Shown here: in pieces, positions 16,957 through 25,348 of the stretch
Numbering within the stretch: the first letter of the stretch is position 1
How the letters are laid out: each line of letters opens with the position of its first letter
Assembly: GCF_000158095.2 (NCBI RefSeq)
Contig: NZ_CM011002.1
Location: 4,625,703-4,689,702 of the forward strand
Source of the DNA: Roseibium alexandrii DFL-11
Lineage (GTDB): Bacteria > Pseudomonadota > Alphaproteobacteria > Rhizobiales > Stappiaceae
DNA length: 64,000 bases
Reading direction: 5' to 3'
Made by a program: the position numbers and the translations under genes
The notes under the pieces: model-generated
Databases searched by the model: none
What the model saw: the letters and a program-made list of their open reading frames with translations, nothing else
Told to the model about the DNA's origin: nothing

Positions 16957-17730
16957 TCAGGCGCTTTGTTTTGTAAACTCTTGCATGCCGGCGAGCGTTT
17001 CCGGTCTGGCGATCAGGACGAGAAACCTGGCCTTTTCCCGATCAAGCCGTTCTTTCACGAGTTGCCGGCGCGGTTCATCCCAAACGTTTTGGCGCGTCGC
17101 GACATGGGTCTGAGGGAACCGGCGAGAAATCCCGGTGACCCATTCTGCGATCTTCGGTTCGACATCGGATGGGGCACAAACATTGGTCGCCAGTCCAAAA
17201 CGCTGTGCTTCTTCTGCTGAGATCCGCGTGTTGAGGTACTGAATTTCCAGTGCTTTGGCAGTGCCGATCTTTTCGGGCATCAAAGCCGTCCAGCCGCCAT
17301 CCGGGGCAAAACCAACTTCAGAATAGTATGGCTGAATGAATGCAGTTTTCGACAGCGCCACCATGTCCGCCGCCAGCACCAAGCCGGTTGAACCGCCAGT
17401 GACCGGGCCGCCCACGGCTGCCAGAACCGGTGATGAAAAAGCAATAAGAGACAGGATTATATCATGCAGGGAGCCGACCAGTTTATCCGCATAAGACACC
17501 AGCTGGTCTTGTGATCCAGCATGGTCGAGGAAGCCGTTGATGTCGCCGCCAGTCGAAAAACTGCGGCCTCTTGCTGAGAGCACGAGCGCTGCGGGTTTCT
17601 TTGCTTCAGCCAGTCTGATTTCTGCAAAAAGCTCATCCAACAGCGGCTGGGTGAGTGCGTTGTGGCGCGCAGGCCTGTTCAGGTAGAGCCATATGGCACC
17701 ATCTTTGTGCTCGGTATCTACCAAGGTCAT
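16957..17730 (-). CDS. Enoyl-CoA hydratase/isomerase (crotonase) family protein
   Basis: Crotonase-fold protein of 257 residues. The oxyanion segments GRSFSTGGDINGF (about 55-67) and AAVGGPVTGGSTGLVLAAD are present. Compared with classical hydratases, the first catalytic Glu (GGGCE position) is replaced in GGSTG, and the second is also not Glu; an Asp is present in GFAPDGGW, as in PaaG-type enoyl-CoA isomerases. The protein is therefore more likely an isomerase or a specialised crotonase than a plain hydratase. The start overlaps the tetR stop (ATGA). Confidence 0.87.
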   Translation of the reverse strand: MTLVDTEHKDGAIWLYLNRPARHNALTQPLLDELFAEIRLAEAKKPAALVLSARGRSFSTGGDINGFLDHAGSQDQLVSYADKLVGSLHDIILSLIAFSSPVLAAVGGPVTGGSTGLVLAADMVALSKTAFIQPYYSEVGFAPDGGWTALMPEKIGTAKALEIQYLNTRISAEEAQRFGLATNVCAPSDVEPKIAEWVTGISRRFPQTHVATRQNVWDEPRRQLVKERLDREKARFLVLIARPETLAGMQEFTKQSA

Positions 17731-18368
17731 GGCTTAAGGCCGTTGGCGATCAGATCATGGGCGCTGTCGACAAGCTCAGGAATGGTTTTCTGAGTGTTGA
17801 AGACCACCAGTTGCTCTCCGAGCGCCCGGGCAATTCCCATAAGAGCCCACGCCCGGGTTTCCGCATCACCCTCCGAAATCTGACCCTTTTTGACGGCGGC
17901 TGTCAGGCCAACCCGATATCCGGAGGCGAATTTCGCGTAATACTCGCGGTATGCGGCTGGATCAACGAACAGGGCTTCCTGGACGATTTTATAGAGGTTT
18001 GGATGTGCCCGCACGAATCTCAAGAATGCGGTCAGGCCGGCTTTTTCAACGTTCAGATGGTCCGTCAGCGTTGATGTCGATTCGGAAATCGAGTGACGTA
18101 CGAGCCGGCCCATTTCCAAGACCAATTCCGAGAAGACCTGCTCCTTGGTTTTAAAATAGATGTAAAAGGTCCCTTGGGCGACACCAGCCTCGCTGGTAAT
18201 GTGACCGATGGAGGCGTCGTTGTATCCCTTCTCTCCAATGACCCGTTCTGCCGCTGCCAGGATGGCGCGCCTGGTGGCTTCACCGCGTGCGGTTTTAGGC
18301 TGCGGGTTCGCAGCTTTTGCGCTCGTTTTCACGGACGCTTGCTTATTCGGTGCGGCGGTGTTTCCCAT
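17727..18368 (-). CDS. TetR-family transcriptional regulator
   Basis: Repressor of 213 residues. An Ala/Lys-rich N-terminal tail of about 25 residues is followed by the TetR HTH: TRRAILAAAERVIGEKGYND, then IGHITSEAGVAQGTFYIYFKTKEQ. The C-terminal ligand domain is undifferentiated. A perfect 10-bp palindrome lies 20 bp upstream of its start, and a close copy overlaps the -35 of the Liv-type ABC operon at 8.5 kb. Autoregulation together with control of both operons is inferred from these sites. The inducer may be the CoA ester or the imported acid. Confidence 0.92.
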   Translation of the reverse strand: MGNTAAPNKQASVKTSAKAANPQPKTARGEATRRAILAAAERVIGEKGYNDASIGHITSEAGVAQGTFYIYFKTKEQVFSELVLEMGRLVRHSISESTSTLTDHLNVEKAGLTAFLRFVRAHPNLYKIVQEALFVDPAAYREYYAKFASGYRVGLTAAVKKGQISEGDAETRAWALMGIARALGEQLVVFNTQKTIPELVDSAHDLIANGLKP

Positions 18369-18387
18369 GGATCAATTCCGGCTGCTT

Positions 18388-18413
18388 AAAACATGAACCA
18401 GTATTCATGTTTT
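18388..18413. promoter_or_regulatory. Perfect palindrome, TetR operator
   Basis: AAAACATGAA (18388-18397), 6-bp spacer, TTCATGTTTT (18404-18413): a perfect 10-bp inverted repeat 20 bp upstream of the tetR ATG. This is the typical size and place of a self-regulating TetR operator. Its core recurs at 8497-8516 with 18 of 20 bases the same in inverse orientation. The rest of the 318-bp gap up to hemA holds the hemA leader and a possible small reading frame. Confidence 0.7.
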
Positions 18414-18569
18414 GCAGTAATCTGCAAGCGATAATCTCAGGGACTACGGATACGTGGGTTGGACTCGTCGGCAATCTTCAGCCTATGGCGTATCGCCGCA
18501 GAGTCGTTTTTGATTTTTGTCATGGAACTAAGTTTGATATTCAGTTTTGAATGAATATAAGGTGAGCCT

Positions 18570-18674
18570 CTGGCCCAAACGAGCCGGATCGCCTTTTTGA
18601 AGAACGTCCGCGCAGCCCAGACGCAGGCTGATGTGGAAATGAATGAGCAGCCGGGGCTGGACCTGGCGGATTGA
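18570..18674 (+). other. Possible leader reading frame upstream of hemA
   Basis: A 34-codon frame from CTG (18570) or 25 codons from TTG (18597) ends with TGA 12 bp before the hemA ATG, partly in its ribosome site. The peptide reads LAQTSRIAFLKNV then RAAQTQADVEMNEQPGLDLAD. AAGGTGAG lies just before the CTG. There is no ATG, so translation is doubtful; it may instead be ordinary leader RNA. Confidence 0.2.
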
Positions 18675-18686
18675 GGGAGCCGCACC

Positions 18687-19904
18687 ATGGACGTGAATGC
18701 GTACCTGGAAGATCGACTGAGCAAACTCCATGTTAATGGCAATTACCGCGTGTTTGCGGATCTGGAGCGACATTCAGGCGATTTCCCGAAGGCAACGCGT
18801 TACCGCGAAGATGGATCAACCCAAGAAGTGACCGTCTGGTGCTCAAATGACTACCTTGGCATGGGGCAGCACGAGAAGGTGACAAACGCCATGCAGGACG
18901 TGCTTTCAAAGTGCGGCGCTGGCGCAGGTGGGACACGCAACATTTCCGGCACCAATCACTATCACGTCCTCTTGGAAAAAGAGCTGGCGGACCTCCATGC
19001 AAAGGACGCGGCGCTTATCTTTACTTCCGGCTATGTGTCGAATTGGGCAGCGCTTGGAACGCTTGCATCAGAAGTTCCGGGAATGATCGTCTATTCCGAC
19101 GCGCTCAATCATGCGTCCATGATCGAAGGCATTCGCCACGCCCGCTGCGAAAAGCGGATCTTCAAGCACAATGATGTCGCCGACCTTGAGCGTCTCATGG
19201 CGGCTGATGATCCGAATGCACCGAAGCTGGTGGCATTCGAGAGCGTTTATTCCATGGATGGTGACATTGCACCGATCAAGAAAATCTGTGACGTCGCCGA
19301 CAAGTTCGGGGCCATGACCTACCTTGATGAAGTTCATGCCGTCGGCATGTACGGTCCGCGCGGTGGTGGCGTTGCAGAACAAGAAGGCCTCATGGACCGG
19401 TTGACCATCATCGAGGGAACACTTGGTAAGGCTTTCGGCGTAATGGGTGGTTACATCACCGGTTCCAAGACCGTGGTTGACTTTATTCGCTCGTTTGCAT
19501 CCGGTTTCATCTTTACGACTGCTTTGCCGCCGGCTCTTGCAGCTGGGGCCGCTGCTTCGATCAAACACCTGAAAGCAAGCCCGTTCGAGCGCAAGGCGCA
19601 CAAGGACCGGGTCGCTCAAGTTCGCGCAGCGCTCGACAAAAGCGGCATTCCGCATATGGACAACCCTAGCCATATTGTCCCGGTGATGGTGGGCGATGCG
19701 AAGAAGTGCAAATGGATCTCGGACATCTTGCTGGATAGCTACGGTATCTATGTCCAGCCGATCAACTATCCGACCGTGCCGGTCGGCACGGAGCGCCTGC
19801 GTTTTACGCCGACGCCACTGCACACTGCAGATGACATAGAGCGTCTTGTAAATGCGATCAACGATCTTTGGTCACAGTGCGCTCTGGCACGGGCAGTCGC
19901 CTGA
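18687..19904 (+). CDS. hemA: 5-aminolevulinate synthase
   Basis: PLP enzyme of 405 residues condensing glycine with succinyl-CoA, the first step of haem synthesis by the C4 (Shemin) route used by alphaproteobacteria. Conserved blocks: [56 protein letters not shown] and the PLP-lysine motif [19 protein letters not shown]. Length is the family norm. GAGGGAG stands 6 nt before the ATG. It is monocistronic here, with a long leader; AT-rich ATTCA-gttt-TGAAT near 18540-18555 could belong to its control region. Confidence 0.97.
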   Translation: MDVNAYLEDRLSKLHVNGNYRVFADLERHSGDFPKATRYREDGSTQEVTVWCSNDYLGMGQHEKVTNAMQDVLSKCGAGAGGTRNISGTNHYHVLLEKELADLHAKDAALIFTSGYVSNWAALGTLASEVPGMIVYSDALNHASMIEGIRHARCEKRIFKHNDVADLERLMAADDPNAPKLVAFESVYSMDGDIAPIKKICDVADKFGAMTYLDEVHAVGMYGPRGGGVAEQEGLMDRLTIIEGTLGKAFGVMGGYITGSKTVVDFIRSFASGFIFTTALPPALAAGAAASIKHLKASPFERKAHKDRVAQVRAALDKSGIPHMDNPSHIVPVMVGDAKKCKWISDILLDSYGIYVQPINYPTVPVGTERLRFTPTPLHTADDIERLVNAINDLWSQCALARAVA

Positions 19905-19936
19905 TCTCAGGACCTGTTTTTTAGTCGACATGGAAT

Positions 19937-20800
19937 CTACTTGGAATTTCTCAAGAACGGCGCGGGTTGACCCGCAAGGTTCTTGAGGAACCCGTTGGCT
20001 ATTCCCATTTGCCGCCGCGCTTTGCCTGACCGGAAGCTGGCAACATAGACCAGCAGTTTGCCGAGTATTTTCAGGAACGTAATCCACCGGTTTCCAAGCC
20101 GCATTTTGTCCATCAAATAGCCCCACGACCAGCCGAAGGAAATGTCCTTGATCCGGTTGGCCGAGACGGTATTTCCTGAAGACCCATCTCCGATGTGCTT
20201 GGCGCTGGCGTCAGCCACAAAGCGCATTGGTTGGTTTAGTTTTCGGAATCGGAGCGAAAGCTCATCATCTTCAAAATATAAGAAGATATTTGTGTCGAAG
20301 CCGCCATGTTGAATGAATGGCTTTCTCCGCACCAGCAACACAGCGCCGCTGACGGTATCCACGTTCTGATCTGTTGATGGGGGAACGCGGTTTTTCACCC
20401 GCGGATCAAACCGTGTTTCGTAGCGAAAGAACTCGCTGCCGTCCGGTTTGAAAATTCTCGGAATGAAAAGACTGCAATCAGTTTGTCGATCAGCTGCGTC
20501 CAAGAGGACCTGAATGGCCTTGGTTGAAATCTGCACATCCGGATTGGCGATCAATACGAACTCGGTATTGATCCTATCAAGACCTGCCATAATCGCGTTG
20601 GCGTATCCGACGTTCTGGTCGAGGTTCAGTACCTCATAGCCAAGAGCTTGAGCGTTGGCGGGAGTGTCGTCGCTGCTGGCATTGTCGACGGCGAGTGTCA
20701 CGAGCTCATCCGCCGGGATACGTGAGTACTCAAGCACGTCCGCGCTGTTAAAGGTCACAATCAAACGTGTGACTGTCGTGAGGTCTCGCGGTGACGCCAT
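19937..20800 (-). CDS. Glycosyltransferase family 2 protein (rhamnosyltransferase-like)
   Basis: A 287-residue GT-A fold transferase. The N-terminal RLIVTFNSADVLEY and LAVDNASSDDTPANAQALGY segments form the nucleotide-sugar site, EFVLIANPDVQIS contains the DxD-equivalent, and FLYFEDDELSLRFR is the acceptor-side ED motif of this family. It lacks membrane helices apart from a weakly hydrophobic C-terminal stretch. The gene downstream of a GT61 enzyme in the same direction suggests joint work on a surface polysaccharide or glycoprotein. Confidence 0.9.
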   Translation of the reverse strand: MASPRDLTTVTRLIVTFNSADVLEYSRIPADELVTLAVDNASSDDTPANAQALGYEVLNLDQNVGYANAIMAGLDRINTEFVLIANPDVQISTKAIQVLLDAADRQTDCSLFIPRIFKPDGSEFFRYETRFDPRVKNRVPPSTDQNVDTVSGAVLLVRRKPFIQHGGFDTNIFLYFEDDELSLRFRKLNQPMRFVADASAKHIGDGSSGNTVSANRIKDISFGWSWGYLMDKMRLGNRWITFLKILGKLLVYVASFRSGKARRQMGIANGFLKNLAGQPAPFLRNSK

Positions 20801-20881
20801 CAGATTTGTTTACACTTCTTTCCAGGTGATCCCGGACGCGGCAAAGCTCAGCAAGTATCCGTGTATCTGGACCATGATTTC

Positions 20882-21991
20882 TTATGTTTGAACCTGTGCC
20901 AGCATGTCGTCGAACATTTTTTCCAGTTCGACCAGATCGACTTCGGTGCTGGCGGTGAACGTCCGGCCTTCCGGGTTCTTCGTAAGCGTCGAGCGATAAC
21001 AGAAGCCAAACTCGCGAGCCATCATTGCATAATGCGGAGAGCCCATGCTCGGACTGAAGAGCTCGATAACGCCTGTTGGTTTTCCGGCGCGGAAAATCAT
21101 ATTGGTCAAGGCAGCCCCGTGAGCACCGGCAATAATGGGCGCCTTCGCAAACCTGTTTGCCTGTTCCTTAAGGGTCATCGTTGCCGGGTCGAGCACCTCA
21201 AAACCAGCTTTCTCGGCAAGGCGTGAGACCTCGTCCTGATTTCGAAACAACCGGCCATTGGGGGCCGTGCTGCTCCGTATCGTGAAGACTGGCCTGTCAG
21301 ACTGTTCAGAGGTTTCATCGATTTCATCCCTGAACGCGCCGGCAATCCACGTCATCGTGTCCGCGTTACAGAAAAATGGCAGCGCCAGATATGCCTGATC
21401 GACCTTTACGATCTCACGCCGACCTTGAACGACAACATCGCGTCCAAAGAACGCGCCGAGTTCCTGAGCCTGACGAAAAAACGGGGTGTTGGCTGATGTT
21501 GCATTTACAAGAAAGGGGATCGAGCGCGGCAAGCCGAACTGTTCCACCAGCCAAACCTTGTTCATGATGAACATGAAAAAGTGGAAATAGTTATCGCCGA
21601 ATACGTGATGAAGCACGATAGCTTCTGGAAGTTGGCGACCGGGTGATTTCCTATGGGCAAAAAAGAGCGGACTGCGCTCGCGTTCCGGCAAATCACTGGT
21701 TTTCCAGATCACGCGCCCTTGGTGAAACAGGACACCAATCTTGGGGTCGACTGAACAGGGGGCCAGCGCTTTGTAAAGGCCTTCCCTTTCTGTCGCGCCT
21801 TTTCGTTCTTCTGCCCACGCTCTTGCTTGTTCAGGCATTGGGGCGACCGTTTCAAAACAGAAAGGGTCACTTGTGCGCTCAAGTAAAGGCTGTAGAAAAT
21901 CTGAACGGGGACGTGCCGGCAAGAGTGAGTCGCACAGCCGGAGCAATGGTTTTCTTAAGCGGTGGTATTGATCGCGAAACGGATAATTCAT
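20882..21991 (-). CDS. Glycosyltransferase family 61 protein (DUF563)
   Basis: A 369-residue protein with the GT61 C-terminal hallmark: ANRFAKAPIIAGAHGAALTN followed by MIFRAGKPTGVIELFSP, and an upstream HHVFGDNYFHFFMF segment with the conserved His/Asp. Members transfer xylose or other sugars in plants and in bacterial surface glycans. It precedes the GT2 gene by 81 bp on the same strand, so they probably form a two-gene operon. The sugar and acceptor are not visible. Confidence 0.88.
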   Translation of the reverse strand: MNYPFRDQYHRLRKPLLRLCDSLLPARPRSDFLQPLLERTSDPFCFETVAPMPEQARAWAEERKGATEREGLYKALAPCSVDPKIGVLFHQGRVIWKTSDLPERERSPLFFAHRKSPGRQLPEAIVLHHVFGDNYFHFFMFIMNKVWLVEQFGLPRSIPFLVNATSANTPFFRQAQELGAFFGRDVVVQGRREIVKVDQAYLALPFFCNADTMTWIAGAFRDEIDETSEQSDRPVFTIRSSTAPNGRLFRNQDEVSRLAEKAGFEVLDPATMTLKEQANRFAKAPIIAGAHGAALTNMIFRAGKPTGVIELFSPSMGSPHYAMMAREFGFCYRSTLTKNPEGRTFTASTEVDLVELEKMFDDMLAQVQT

Positions 21992-22260
21992 TTTGCCGGC
22001 CGCATTTTTGCGTTTTCTCGGAAAGCCATTTTCGCAGTGAAAGCAAAATACTGGTGGCGGCCAGTCTAGCCGCCGACGAGAGATCGCTAGCTACCACACA
22101 CAGTTTCCAGTGACAATTTCTTTCGATCGGAAACGGGAGAACGCCGCAAACTCTGCCTGATTTTTTGTGGGACAGAAATCCAAATAGCGCGCGGGTGATA
22201 TGCCAATTAACCCAACGGCAATTGGCGGAGTTTACGATTACGGCCTCGAGGAGTTCGCCT

Positions 22261-22962
22261 ATGCCGTACAGCATCGTAGTGATCCTGATGCTTTTTCTGG
22301 GAATGCAGCCTGCAGAAGCGATGGATTGTCCGGGCAATGTTGCCGCGATTTCAGACGCAGAATTGAACGCTGCAGTCATTCCCAAGACTCAAGCTATTTA
22401 TCAGCACCTCGGATGTGAACTAAAGCTAGTTAAACTGCCCGGACGGCGTGGTATTTTGGCGTTCAATTCAGGCAGAGTTGATGGTGAGTTGTTTCGCGTT
22501 ACGATTATTGAAAAGCTTTATCAGACTGCATTTGTCCGCTCACAATATCCTCTGTTGCAGACGCAACAGGGAGTGTGGGTCGCACCTACGCATTTCCTAG
22601 AAAATGGTGATCTGATCGGCTATGTCATCGGCCGCAGATGGCAGGAGGAGTTCGCAGAACACAACAGCGGGCAGTATCGCTTTGTGGAGTATTCAGCGGC
22701 AAGTGACATGCGGCGTGACTACAGCGCTGGTCATCTCGACGGTTTTCTCGGCGCGTCATTGACGATTGATGAGCTCATGAAAAGTGAGAAACTATCTGAA
22801 CGCCCAGAGTTGGCGCTCAAAATCAGTCTCGTTAAAGTCTACCATTATCTGGATAAGCGTTACGCGAGATTCATGTCGGAATTCGACCGTTTGTTGCAGT
22901 CTTGTTCCGAAGAGTGCCAATACTCGCAAGTCTGTCAGCACGATGCGTGTAACTACAATTGA
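22261..22962 (+). CDS. Periplasmic solute-binding-like protein (SBP_bac_3 type), orphan
   Basis: A 233-residue exported protein. A signal peptide (VVILMLFLGMQPAEA) precedes a chain with the pattern of small type II binding proteins: PGRRGILAFNSGRVDGELFRV, then GVWVAPTHFLENGDLIGYVIG and SAGHLDGFLGASLTIDELM. Six or more cysteines, several near the C-terminus (CSEECQYSQVCQHDAC), suggest disulfides. ATG at 22261 follows CGAGGAG by 8 nt. There is no transporter next to it; similar orphan proteins are often sensors or remnants. Function not assigned. Confidence 0.72.
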   Translation: MPYSIVVILMLFLGMQPAEAMDCPGNVAAISDAELNAAVIPKTQAIYQHLGCELKLVKLPGRRGILAFNSGRVDGELFRVTIIEKLYQTAFVRSQYPLLQTQQGVWVAPTHFLENGDLIGYVIGRRWQEEFAEHNSGQYRFVEYSAASDMRRDYSAGHLDGFLGASLTIDELMKSEKLSERPELALKISLVKVYHYLDKRYARFMSEFDRLLQSCSEECQYSQVCQHDACNYN

Positions 22963-23066
22963 CCGTGACCGGTTTTTGTCTGCCGATCTGTCGCCCAAAA
23001 CTCTCAATACGCTTTGTCGTGGCCTCAGTACGGCATTTGCTCAAGACTTGTTCTGAGGCGCCGGCA

Positions 23067-23465
23067 TTAATTGCCTTCGACGATCCTCACTTTGTCAGGC
23101 CAAAACGCGTAGTGGTTTTTCAGCTGGAGGCTCATCTCAAGCGGTGTCTTATAGACCCAGCCAATCTCATCTCCGCCAATGGCCACGTAGCTCGCATCTC
23201 CTTTAATCGGGCAATGGGTCGATTTGCTAAGCTCAGAGAAGGGCGATTGGAGGCTGGTTTCCGGCACATAGATGACCGGATCATAAACGCCTCTACCGAC
23301 CTCCATCACACGAATGGCATTTGTTGTATCGGCAAGCAGGGTTTCGCCTGCAAACACGCGTATCTTCCGCATGACCGGTTTGATGACCATCAGATGGTTG
23401 GGATCTTCCGGATTTCGAATGGCATCCACAAAGGCAGGTGATTGAAGTACTGGATCCACTGTCAT
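23067..23465 (-). CDS. DUF427 domain protein
   Basis: A 132-residue cytosolic protein matching the DUF427 fold: VMRKIRVFAGETLLADTTNAIRVME, then VYDPVIYVPETSL and STHCPIKGDASYVAIGGDE, with WVYKTPLEMSLQLKNHYAFWPDKVRIVE at the end (in short blocks). The CPxKGxAxY motif is the family signature. ATG at 23465 is favoured over TTG at 23471 by an AGGA 6 nt upstream. The biochemical role of the family is unknown to me. It is divergent from glycerate kinase and convergent with the binding-protein gene. Confidence 0.85.
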   Translation of the reverse strand: MTVDPVLQSPAFVDAIRNPEDPNHLMVIKPVMRKIRVFAGETLLADTTNAIRVMEVGRGVYDPVIYVPETSLQSPFSELSKSTHCPIKGDASYVAIGGDEIGWVYKTPLEMSLQLKNHYAFWPDKVRIVEGN

Positions 23466-23553
23466 GATCAATCCTGCGATAGAGGGGTATGTGGCGGTGC
23501 CTTGGGTGGTTGCAATAACGATCGAAACTCTGGTTTTCCTCCAATCTATACCA

Positions 23554-23573
23554 CCACTAGATCCGAAGTGGTC
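23554..23573. promoter_or_regulatory. Inverted repeat upstream of glycerate kinase
   Basis: ACCACT (23554-23559) and AGTGGT (23568-23573) around an 8-bp spacer, 84 bp before the glycerate 2-kinase ATG. It could be a regulator site for the gckA operon. No cognate regulator is obvious nearby, and it does not resemble the LacI sites at 27.2 kb. Confidence 0.25.
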
Positions 23574-23656
23574 CTTTTCCAGCCAAGCACAGCTTGCAAT
23601 TCATTCAGCTTTTGCGCTCAAAAGAGCTCCCGACCTTTTCGCCTTGGAGACAGAAT

Positions 23657-24919
23657 ATGGCTGCCAACCCCCAGGAGTTGTTACGTGCTCTCTTTGAGCG
23701 CGCCGTTGAGGTTGCTGATCCGATGAAGAGCCTTGCGAGCGAGTTGCCTGATAAACCTGATGGCAGGGTTGTTGTGATCGGTGCTGGAAAAGCGTCCGCA
23801 CGGATGGCAGAGGCCGTTGAAGCAGAATGGGGGGCGTGTGAAGGGTTGGTCATCACTCGCTATGGCTATGGGCGCCCCACAAGGGGCATTGAGATTGTCG
23901 AGGCTGCGCACCCGGTGCCTGACAAGGCCGGGCAGGACGCGACGAAACGCATGCTGGAGTTGCTATCCGATCTTGACGGGGATGATTTCGTTCTTGCCCT
24001 CATTTCCGGTGGTGCATCTGCTCTTTTGACCGCACCGGCAGGAGCCATCAGTCTTGAAGAGAAACAGGCGGTGAATCAGGCGCTGCTCGCATCCGGCGCA
24101 CCTATTGGTCAAATGAACGTTGTTCGCAAGCACCTGAGCCGGGTAAAGGGGGGGCAGCTTGCTGCAGCTGCTTATCCAGCAAAGATGGTAGCGATGCTTC
24201 TGTCCGATGTTCCAGGAGATGACCCAGCCGAGATCGGGTCCGGGCCAACGGTCGGGGATGGAAGTACTCCAGAAGATGCCCGCCAAATTCTTGCCCGATG
24301 GAACATAGAAGTACCGGTTTCTGTTTCTGAGGTCCTCTCCGGGAAGACCGGAGTTTTGCCGCCGGACCATGAAAGTCTAGGCCGAGTGACGAATACTATT
24401 TTTGCCGCGCCCTCGCAGTCCTTGGAAGCTGCGAGTAGCCTTGCAGAGAAAGCTGGATGCGATGTCGAGATCCTTGGTGATGCCTTGGAAGGCGAGGCAC
24501 GAGATGTCGCCGCAACACATGCGGACCTTGCCCTGCAAAGGCAAAAGGAACGTGGAGCATCAGAGCGGCCGTTGATCCTGTTGTCGGGAGGAGAATTGAC
24601 TGTTACGCGGCGCGGCGACGGGATCGGAGGTCCCAATGCAGAATACGCACTTGCCTTGGCAAATTCGCTTACAGGCGCGGCAGGTGTCCATGCGATTGCT
24701 TGCGATACGGACGGTGTCGACGGTGCGGCCGAAGTGGCCGGTGCGATTATTGGCCCTGATACCCCTTCCGAAGCCGCGGCGACTGGCGTGTCGATGAGCG
24801 ACGCGCTTGAACGGAATGATGCCCATGAGTTTTTCAGAGCAATTGGTAATCAGGTTGTGACCGGGCCAACACTGACGAATGTGAATGATTTCCGTGCAAT
24901 TTACATCGATGGAGTGTGA
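23657..24919 (+). CDS. gckA: D-glycerate 2-kinase (GckA/MOFRL family)
   Basis: A 420-residue enzyme that phosphorylates D-glycerate to 2-phosphoglycerate; older annotations call it hydroxypyruvate reductase TtuD. The N-terminal DUF4147 domain shows VVVIGAGKASARMAEAVE, ALISGGASALLTAP and MNVVRKHLSRVKGGQLA; the C-terminal MOFRL domain shows LLSGGELTVTRRGDGIGGPNAEY and ACDTDGVDG. ATG at 23657 has GGAGA 6 nt upstream; the longer frame upstream is not conserved. It leads an operon with Dabb, CofD-like and RbsD genes, close to a glycosylglycerate-type hydrolase cluster, which would supply its substrate. Confidence 0.9.
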   Translation: MAANPQELLRALFERAVEVADPMKSLASELPDKPDGRVVVIGAGKASARMAEAVEAEWGACEGLVITRYGYGRPTRGIEIVEAAHPVPDKAGQDATKRMLELLSDLDGDDFVLALISGGASALLTAPAGAISLEEKQAVNQALLASGAPIGQMNVVRKHLSRVKGGQLAAAAYPAKMVAMLLSDVPGDDPAEIGSGPTVGDGSTPEDARQILARWNIEVPVSVSEVLSGKTGVLPPDHESLGRVTNTIFAAPSQSLEAASSLAEKAGCDVEILGDALEGEARDVAATHADLALQRQKERGASERPLILLSGGELTVTRRGDGIGGPNAEYALALANSLTGAAGVHAIACDTDGVDGAAEVAGAIIGPDTPSEAAATGVSMSDALERNDAHEFFRAIGNQVVTGPTLTNVNDFRAIYIDGV

Positions 24920-24922
24920 GGC

Positions 24923-25234
24923 ATGCTGCAACACTGTGTTCTGTTGTCGCTGAAGGATCCGGACAATCTGTCAGTGCTGGATGAACCGATGGCGCTGATT
25001 TCAGGGCTAGTTGATAAGCTGTCTGGAGTGCTTTCAGTTACACATGGTCCGAACCTGGATCTGGAGGGCAAATCGAAACCGTTTCAATATGGATTCATTG
25101 TCACGGTTAGCAGTGAAGCTGTTCTTGCCGACTATGCGCCGCATCCTGATCATCAAAAGGCCGCCGCAATGTTGATCGCTGCTTGCGAAGGTGGTGCAAA
25201 CGGCATTCTCGTGGCCGATATTTTCTGTGGCTGA
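24923..25234 (+). CDS. Dabb-domain protein (stress-responsive A/B barrel)
   Basis: A 103-residue dimeric ferredoxin-like barrel protein. The pattern QHCVLLSLKD at the start, GPNLDLEGKSKPFQYGFIVT in the middle and DYAPHPDHQKAAAML near the end is the Dabb family signature. It starts 3 bp after the glycerate kinase stop, so it is co-translated. Dabb proteins have no single known reaction; a small-molecule binding or mutarotase-like role next to a kinase is speculative. Confidence 0.85.
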   Translation: MLQHCVLLSLKDPDNLSVLDEPMALISGLVDKLSGVLSVTHGPNLDLEGKSKPFQYGFIVTVSSEAVLADYAPHPDHQKAAAMLIAACEGGANGILVADIFCG

Positions 25235-25348
25235 TGGAAACGCTGGATCGCCAATCTCCTTCTAAGTCACAGAGAGGTAACTCCTTTTTGCTATTCAGGC
25301 GGGACAAGGTGTAAAACATCTCGAAAGACTGGGTGAAAAGGAGGCCGC

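Noticed and set aside
23594..23656. Longer N-terminus for glycerate kinase
   Set aside because: The extension has no ribosome site and is not like the family start; ATG at 23657 has GGAGA upstream.
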